Below, one piece after another: positions 57,196 through 61,698 of a stretch of 61,698 nt of DNA. This stretch comes from Heliocybe sulcata (lineage: Eukaryota > Basidiomycota > Agaricomycetes > Gloeophyllales > Gloeophyllaceae). A program made the position numbers and the translations under genes. The stretch spans positions 570,037 to 631,734 of the forward strand of contig ML213520.1 in the NCBI GenBank assembly GCA_004369045.1, in the 5' to 3' direction. Numbering within the stretch: the first letter of the stretch is position 1; every line of letters starts with the position of its first letter. Under the pieces are notes generated by a model. It worked only from the letters and a program-made list of their open reading frames with translations. It was not told where the DNA came from and searched no databases.

Positions 57196-58968
57196 TGTAA
57201 GGGCTCCCCTTCAGCCACCTTCGCTTTCAGCCACTGTTACATGATGTCACGCTGATACAGTGATATGGCTGATCAGGGTTTAGCACTCCGAAAACACATT
57301 TTGGGGTCGTTTCGTGATCATGGCGACGTCGTGACTCTATTGTGCATATGCTCACCGCTGACAGCTCCTTGGAAGGCGAGTGATGACTCTACTGGCGACC
57401 CTGACTATTCACTCTGGCAGTGAACTTGCGACTCTATTCCCCGCAGCATGGCAACACTCTCTCTATTCAGCGGGACTCACTTCAAAACAATCCATTCTAG
57501 TCTCAGACACTATTCTTGGACATGGCCACAACAACGCATAGGCTCCGGTGGCCGGATCTTGCCGATCGAGTCACCGGCAACTCAGCACAACACATCCCAC
57601 TCGGTTCCGAGACGTCCAGGCCCTCGAGTCATTCTAGATTGACCATCCCACTCAATGTCCCGCCTGTCATTCCCATCATCACCTCTGCCGCGCATGGTCA
57701 GGGTGCTCATATGCATCAATCACCGCCTCAATCATCGGTTTCTGGCTCCCTCCATGTGACGCATCACCCGCCCAACCCACTTCCTCTTTCGGCAGGCCCA
57801 TACCCCTCTTCTGCAACTATGCCCGCCACTCAAGTTACTGTGGCATCGCCGCATCGACACAAGGTCTCATATGGCATGGCGCAAGGACAAGACTCACTGT
57901 GCATTTCAAGCTAGGCTACGAGCGTACTCATGCAGGCACCGCACCACGAGGAGATAATAGAATTGGTAGGAGGAGTCAGGTACAGGGCGGTTGGGGTGAT
58001 GCACACCTTGTGGACGAGTGCGTGGCACAGGAGATGGCTTGTGGGAGTTGGGTTTCTCTTCGTGTTTGACTGCAAGTAGTGTAGCAGCGACGTTTGGACT
58101 TAATCTCTTTCTCTTTGTCTCGAAAATACAAGTTATCTTCACCTTTCATATTTCATTCTCGGTGCCAGAGCTTCCTCCAGAGTATAAGGCTTTCGTCTGC
58201 CTTCTGACTTCACCCAGAGTTTATTGTGAACCTTCCAACAGCGCGTGCCGCAAGTAAGTCCCTTTAGTTCGAAGTTTTCCTAAGTCCGGCCTTGTGCACC
58301 GCCTGTTTCATTGATCGCTTTCGAGTTCCTTCAAGTTTTAGAGTTACATGCAGCACACCAATGGTGTTGTATGCACGCCTCGATCACATTGCATAGGAAA
58401 CCCCAAATCCACTCCCTCCGAGTCTGTGCAACCAGTGCACGCTCTGTGACAGCTCGAGAAGTTATTTTTAGAAGAGCACACCAAGTGCATTAGAATCGTA
58501 TTGTCAAGCGGAATACAATACAAGCAACTCCCGAAGTGAGTGTATCGAATTGAGACTGCTGCATGACCATGACTGGTCTGCGCCAAACTACCTTTAGCCC
58601 CACCTATACGTCTTACCACACCCTATCCCTCCGAATGTCTATCATACCCCTTGTTACCCCAGACCTCGCATCCATCTAGCACCAAGGGATTGGTGCTACA
58701 CTTTGTGGGTGTGTCTCCCCTTAGGTCTCATTTTGCGGGTTTCATTGCATGTTAGTGCCTTTCAATGCATCACGCGATGTGGCCACTTTGTGTTTTGCAC
58801 TTGTTGAAGGGCTCTTTAACCTGTTCCTCTTTGGAAGTCCCTTCAACAACATGCAGGTAAGCACTTAGATATCATTAGTGGATGTATCTAGTGCTTATGA
58901 GTGCATATATTTGCTTTTGAACTCCCTTCAACAATGTGCAGCCTTGTCAGCTCACTGGTTGTTAAGGT
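57196..58968. mobile_element. insertion with TGTAAGGGCT ends and GGGAT target duplication, holding LTR copy D
   Basis: Ends are TGTAAGGGCTCCC (57196) and GGTAGCCCTTACA (ending 58968), an inverted pair matching at 12 of 13 positions. The 5-bp GGGAT occurs directly before and directly after (57191-57195, 58969-58973). Taking it out rejoins the Gag zinc knuckle GKHWD-YVCKYSKKG. TG...CA ends and the 5-bp duplication suggest a short solo LTR or TRIM-like element of about 270 bp, into which the 1.5-kb LTR copy D was inserted. The right part contains repeated CCCTTCAACAA motifs. It codes for nothing. Confidence 0.8.
57261..58764 (-). repeat. LTR copy D, inverted, 1504 bp
   Basis: Reverse-complement member of the 1.5-kb LTR family (copies B and C), TGATATGGCT at its left end and GTGCCTTTCA at its right. 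Hairpin at 58677-58698. The flanks ACAG and ATGC do not match, so no target duplication is visible. It is more diverged from B and C than they are from each other. Confidence 0.85.
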
Positions 58969-59322
58969 AGCCCTTACAGGGATTATGTCTGCAAGTACTC
59001 TAAGAAAGGTCCCAGAGCCTTCAAGAAAGCTCAAACCCACCTCCCCACCTGCAATGAGGATGATTTTGACACACAGGTAGAGTACAATGAAATCTACTAC
59101 ATGCAACTAAGCAATGAGGATGGTGAAGCTGAGGAAGTGGGCCATCCGGAGCAGGATTTTGAGATTCCTCCTCAGCCTACTGAAGCTCTCCTAGCAGTAA
59201 GCAATCAGCTTGCTCACTCTTTGCATGCTTCAGCTCTGGGGGGGAGTCTTCAAGCAATTCTGAACACTTGGCATGTCCAGGAGCCACCATGGGAACCGAC
59301 CCTAACCCTAAGGCAAGCATGA
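58969..59322 (+). pseudogene. Gag C-terminal end of the gypsy element
   Basis: Resumes the zinc knuckle (YVCKYSKKG) and goes on with an acidic tail (NEDDFDTQVEYNEIYYMQL...), ending at 59322. In related elements this acidic linker precedes the protease. The frame is open to its stop. It is only meaningful joined with the part before 57196. Confidence 0.65.
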
Positions 59323-59518
59323 ATCTCGTGTGTTTGTCATCCTCTCGGATCCTTTGGGATGGACAGAAGGATGAATTAGAGGAAGACTGGAGCCAGTATT
59401 TGGTAAAGGATATTGGAAATACTAGGTCACTAACCAAGCCAACTGTTCATCGTGTCAAGTGCTGTAGTAAGTGCAATGATCTACAAGCTTCATACTGAGT
59501 TCATGCAGCCCCTACTCA

Positions 59519-60106
59519 ATGAAAGGCTTGCTAGAGCTGAAGAAGTATATGGCTCGGCCAAGCAGTGCATACTTGTTGGGGGCACATGCCACTAAAACCA
59601 AGGCATACATAAACCAGCCAAGCCAAAATAAATTGGATGTTATAATTGACTCAGGATTGGATATTACTCTGATCTCTCAGGAGTTCCTGGAGTTGCTTGT
59701 GGACCCTCCAAAGATAAAGTCCAGGCAGAAAATTAATCTTGTGCAAGTAATGGGTAAGCCATGGATATTGGGTTATGTAAACCTGGATCTCTACTTTCTG
59801 ATGCCAGATGCACCTGTCAAGGTTAATGTGGAAGCATACTTGCTTCATGGCATGTCTACACCATTCATCCTTGGAAATGATTTCACTGATCAATATAACA
59901 TATCCATAATTTGGAAGGATGGAATGGCTTACATCGAGTTTGGCACATCCAGATCGATGGTTCAGGCAGAAAATTTGACCTCTCTGCTCTACTTGGATGG
60001 GGAGGGACATGCTTTCAAGGTGCTCACCTCACAAAAGGATAAATTTAGAGCTCACCACAAGCACAAGAACCTCTACACTTTTGCTCTGCCGAAGCACAGA
60101 TCATGA
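59519..60106 (+). pseudogene. aspartic protease of the gypsy element
   Basis: 195-codon frame with the catalytic motif VIIDSGLDITLISQEFLE (Asp-Ser-Gly) and the later FILGNDFTDQYNISI, which are the two halves of a retropepsin. It would process Gag-Pol. The 59323-59518 gap and the stop at 60106 separate it from the Gag end and from RT, although in an intact element they would be one polyprotein. Confidence 0.75.
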
Positions 60107-60212
60107 GGTACGAGCAGCCAAGAACTTGGTGATCCCACCCAGAACCTCTGCACTACTCAAGCTCACCACCAAAGGACTACCTGTCAACACTACCCTTTAC
60201 TTGTAGCGAACC

Positions 60213-61339
60213 TTGAATGTTAACAAAAATCATGAAGGCATGTGGGGCTCACCCAAATGCCTTATATCCTCAGCACAGCCATGTCTTCATATTGCAAATT
60301 TCTTGAGGAAACCTGTTACTTTAAGTAAAGGGCAACCCCTTGGACATTTCCACTCACCAGAAGTAGTATTGAGCAAACCGGAAGAGTTTCTGCAAGCTGA
60401 CAGATGCACATTTGGTCAGCTAGCAAACTTTGTCTGCAATTATGGAAATCAGTTAGAACTTCACCCTAAGCCTAAGGAGGTACTTACTAGTGCTGTATCA
60501 AGCTGCGTAACACACCTAATCACACAGTGCTCCAAGACCTCTGCCACCGAAGACCCCTTGGCAGAAGACCCAATAGAAGGCAGTCCTAAGGCCACAGAAG
60601 TCCCCCCTGACCTAATTAAGGTGTCAGAATTCTTTATGCACATTGATTGCAATAAGGAACTTACTATACAGCAAGAATCACAGCTTAAAGAAATATTATG
60701 GGACAGGCAGCATGCTTTCGGACTCAATGGACACTTAGGAAATTACCCTGCTGAAGTCAAGATCACCATAAAACTAGGAATGAAACTGGCTCCATTCCCA
60801 TCCTCATCTGCCAAATGAGAAGTCATGGATAAACAGATGGACCAATGGCTCAGTCTCGGCATGATAGAGCCATCCTGCAGCCCACGGACAGCACCAGCCT
60901 TCATTGTATGGCATAACCATAAACCTAGATTTGTAGTTGATTTCTGTAAGCTTAATGAATTCTCATTACCAAGGCTAGATGATGTGCTGCAGACTCTTGA
61001 AGGGAGTCAATGGTTATCCACAACTGTCAGGTTTCACTCAACTAAAAATCGCAGACAAGGACAAGGAGAAACTGGCCTTCCAAACTCACCAAGGACTCCA
61101 TCAGTTCCTGTCCTAGTGTTTTTCAACAAGTAATGCAAACTGTGCTCAGACCATACTTGTGGCTATTCACCCTGGTCTATATTGATGATATCATCATTTA
61201 TTCCCACATATTTGAGCATCATCTAGTGCACATTGACCGTGTTCTTGAAGCCATCAAAGAATCGGGCCTTACACTGTCTCCTCCTAAATGCCACTTCACC
61301 TATCAGTCCCTGCTCCTCCTAGGTCAGAAAGTCTCCTGA
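60213..61339 (+). pseudogene. reverse transcriptase of the gypsy element, decayed
   Basis: The linker frame 60213-60818 ends SSAK followed by TGA (60816-60818). The next frame starts MDKQMDQWLSLGMIEPSCSP and FVVDFCKLNEFSLPRLDD, the RT fingers. Near 61025-61130 the frame shifts and about 14 residues of the palm (the MPFG region) are missing. The catalytic VYIDDIIIYS (YIDD) stands at about 61180, followed by ESGLTLSPPKCHF. The frame ends at TGA 61337-61339 after GQKVS, where related elements have Arg. Gypsy-like sequence goes on only to about 61404. Confidence 0.8.
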
Positions 61340-61404
61340 CTCAGCATATCAACTCATCAAGAAAAGGTCAAGGCCATTATAGACCTTGCTACCCCTCGCA
61401 AGGC

Positions 61405-61698
61405 CATGCTGTAGTGCTTTTGTGATACATAGGGATATATCCTACAGCTGTATTATAATATGCTTTCTGTGGCTGTGCAGGGAGAGCCACAGTTATCACA
61501 GTGCTGTTGTAGCCTAACAAAGATGGTCCTTGGTGGTCCTGCCATGGACCAGCCAGACATAAGGGTATTATGGAAGCTCTAATATGGAGAAAACATATTC
61601 CCAAAATAGCTGGGAGACAGGTGCGGTGGGTCTGGGTGGGAATATATGCCCCAAACTGGGGGAAAAGCCTGTGGGGCTGCTAGAAAATCAGGAAAAAA
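61405..61698. other. unrelated sequence after the gypsy break
   Basis: From about 61405 the gypsy homology stops (after ATPRKA) and a new sequence follows to the window edge. It has no recognised coding content, and ends in an A-run. It may be the end of another insertion or a deletion junction. Confidence 0.4.

Larger units (their letters stand above)
53000..61404 (+). mobile_element. Ty3/gypsy element, decayed and interrupted by two insertions
   Basis: Plus-strand gypsy element: 5' LTR region with TATATAAAGG at 53221-53230, a TGGTGGACACTACC primer-binding candidate at 53449, gag from 53518, protease at 59519-60106 and RT at 60825-61339. Gag is broken by a solo LTR (53579-55090) and by a nested insertion (57196-58968). 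Stops and small deletions occur in every gene. The sequence homologous to gypsy Pol ends abruptly at about 61404, in the RT connection, so the RNase H and integrase are missing. The exact left end was not fixed. Confidence 0.75.

Noticed and set aside
1-61698. CRISPR array, operon, riboswitch or phage-like region
   Set aside because: None is expected in a fungal nuclear genome, and no spaced direct repeats or bacterial-type gene order were seen.

Overview
The window looks like a basidiomycete (Agaricomycete-type) nuclear genome. The host genes are broken by many short GT-AG introns, mostly about 45-70 nt. The conserved proteins are fungal, and the transposons (Ty3/gypsy elements and Tnp2/CACTA-type elements with an accessory gene) are of kinds common in mushrooms. 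No rRNA, convincing tRNA or CRISPR array was seen.

Layout. (1) 1-7.0 kb: a decayed Ty3/gypsy element on the minus strand (gag, protease, reverse transcriptase, RNase H, start of integrase), cut by the left window edge, with two inverted LTR-like fragments upstream. (2) 8.2-31.4 kb: a gene-rich block of six host genes whose exon models I could close in frame for five: a LAA1/HEATR5 HEAT-repeat protein (+, 19 exons, 2020 aa), an Nrp1-like RRM/RanBP2 zinc-finger protein (-), a mitochondrially targeted Hcs1/IGHMBP2-like SF1 helicase (-), a small secreted CFEM-like GPI-anchored protein (-), RFT1 (+) and the FIG4 phosphoinositide phosphatase (-). LAA1 and FIG4 both belong to endosome/Golgi membrane traffic, and RFT1 to ER N-glycosylation; the grouping looks like ordinary gene order, not an operon or cluster. 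(3) 31.4-61.7 kb: an AT-richer transposon island with no host gene recognised.

The island is a nest that can be taken apart from target-site duplications. An 8859-bp CACTA element (32814-41672) has matching CACTG termini and a CAT duplication. A 4573-bp LTR retrotransposon coding only Gag-protease (43192-47764, CCGG duplication) interrupts a second Tnp2-like transposase gene; removing it and one CCGG restores that reading frame. To the right a decayed gypsy element (about 53.0-61.4 kb, +) carries a 1.5-kb solo LTR of the same family in its gag start (53579-55090) and a second insertion (57196-58968, GGGAT duplication) in its gag zinc knuckle. That second insertion itself contains another inverted copy of the 1.5-kb LTR. 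Many stops in the decayed elements are TGA where CGA is expected, which points to C-to-T decay at CpG.
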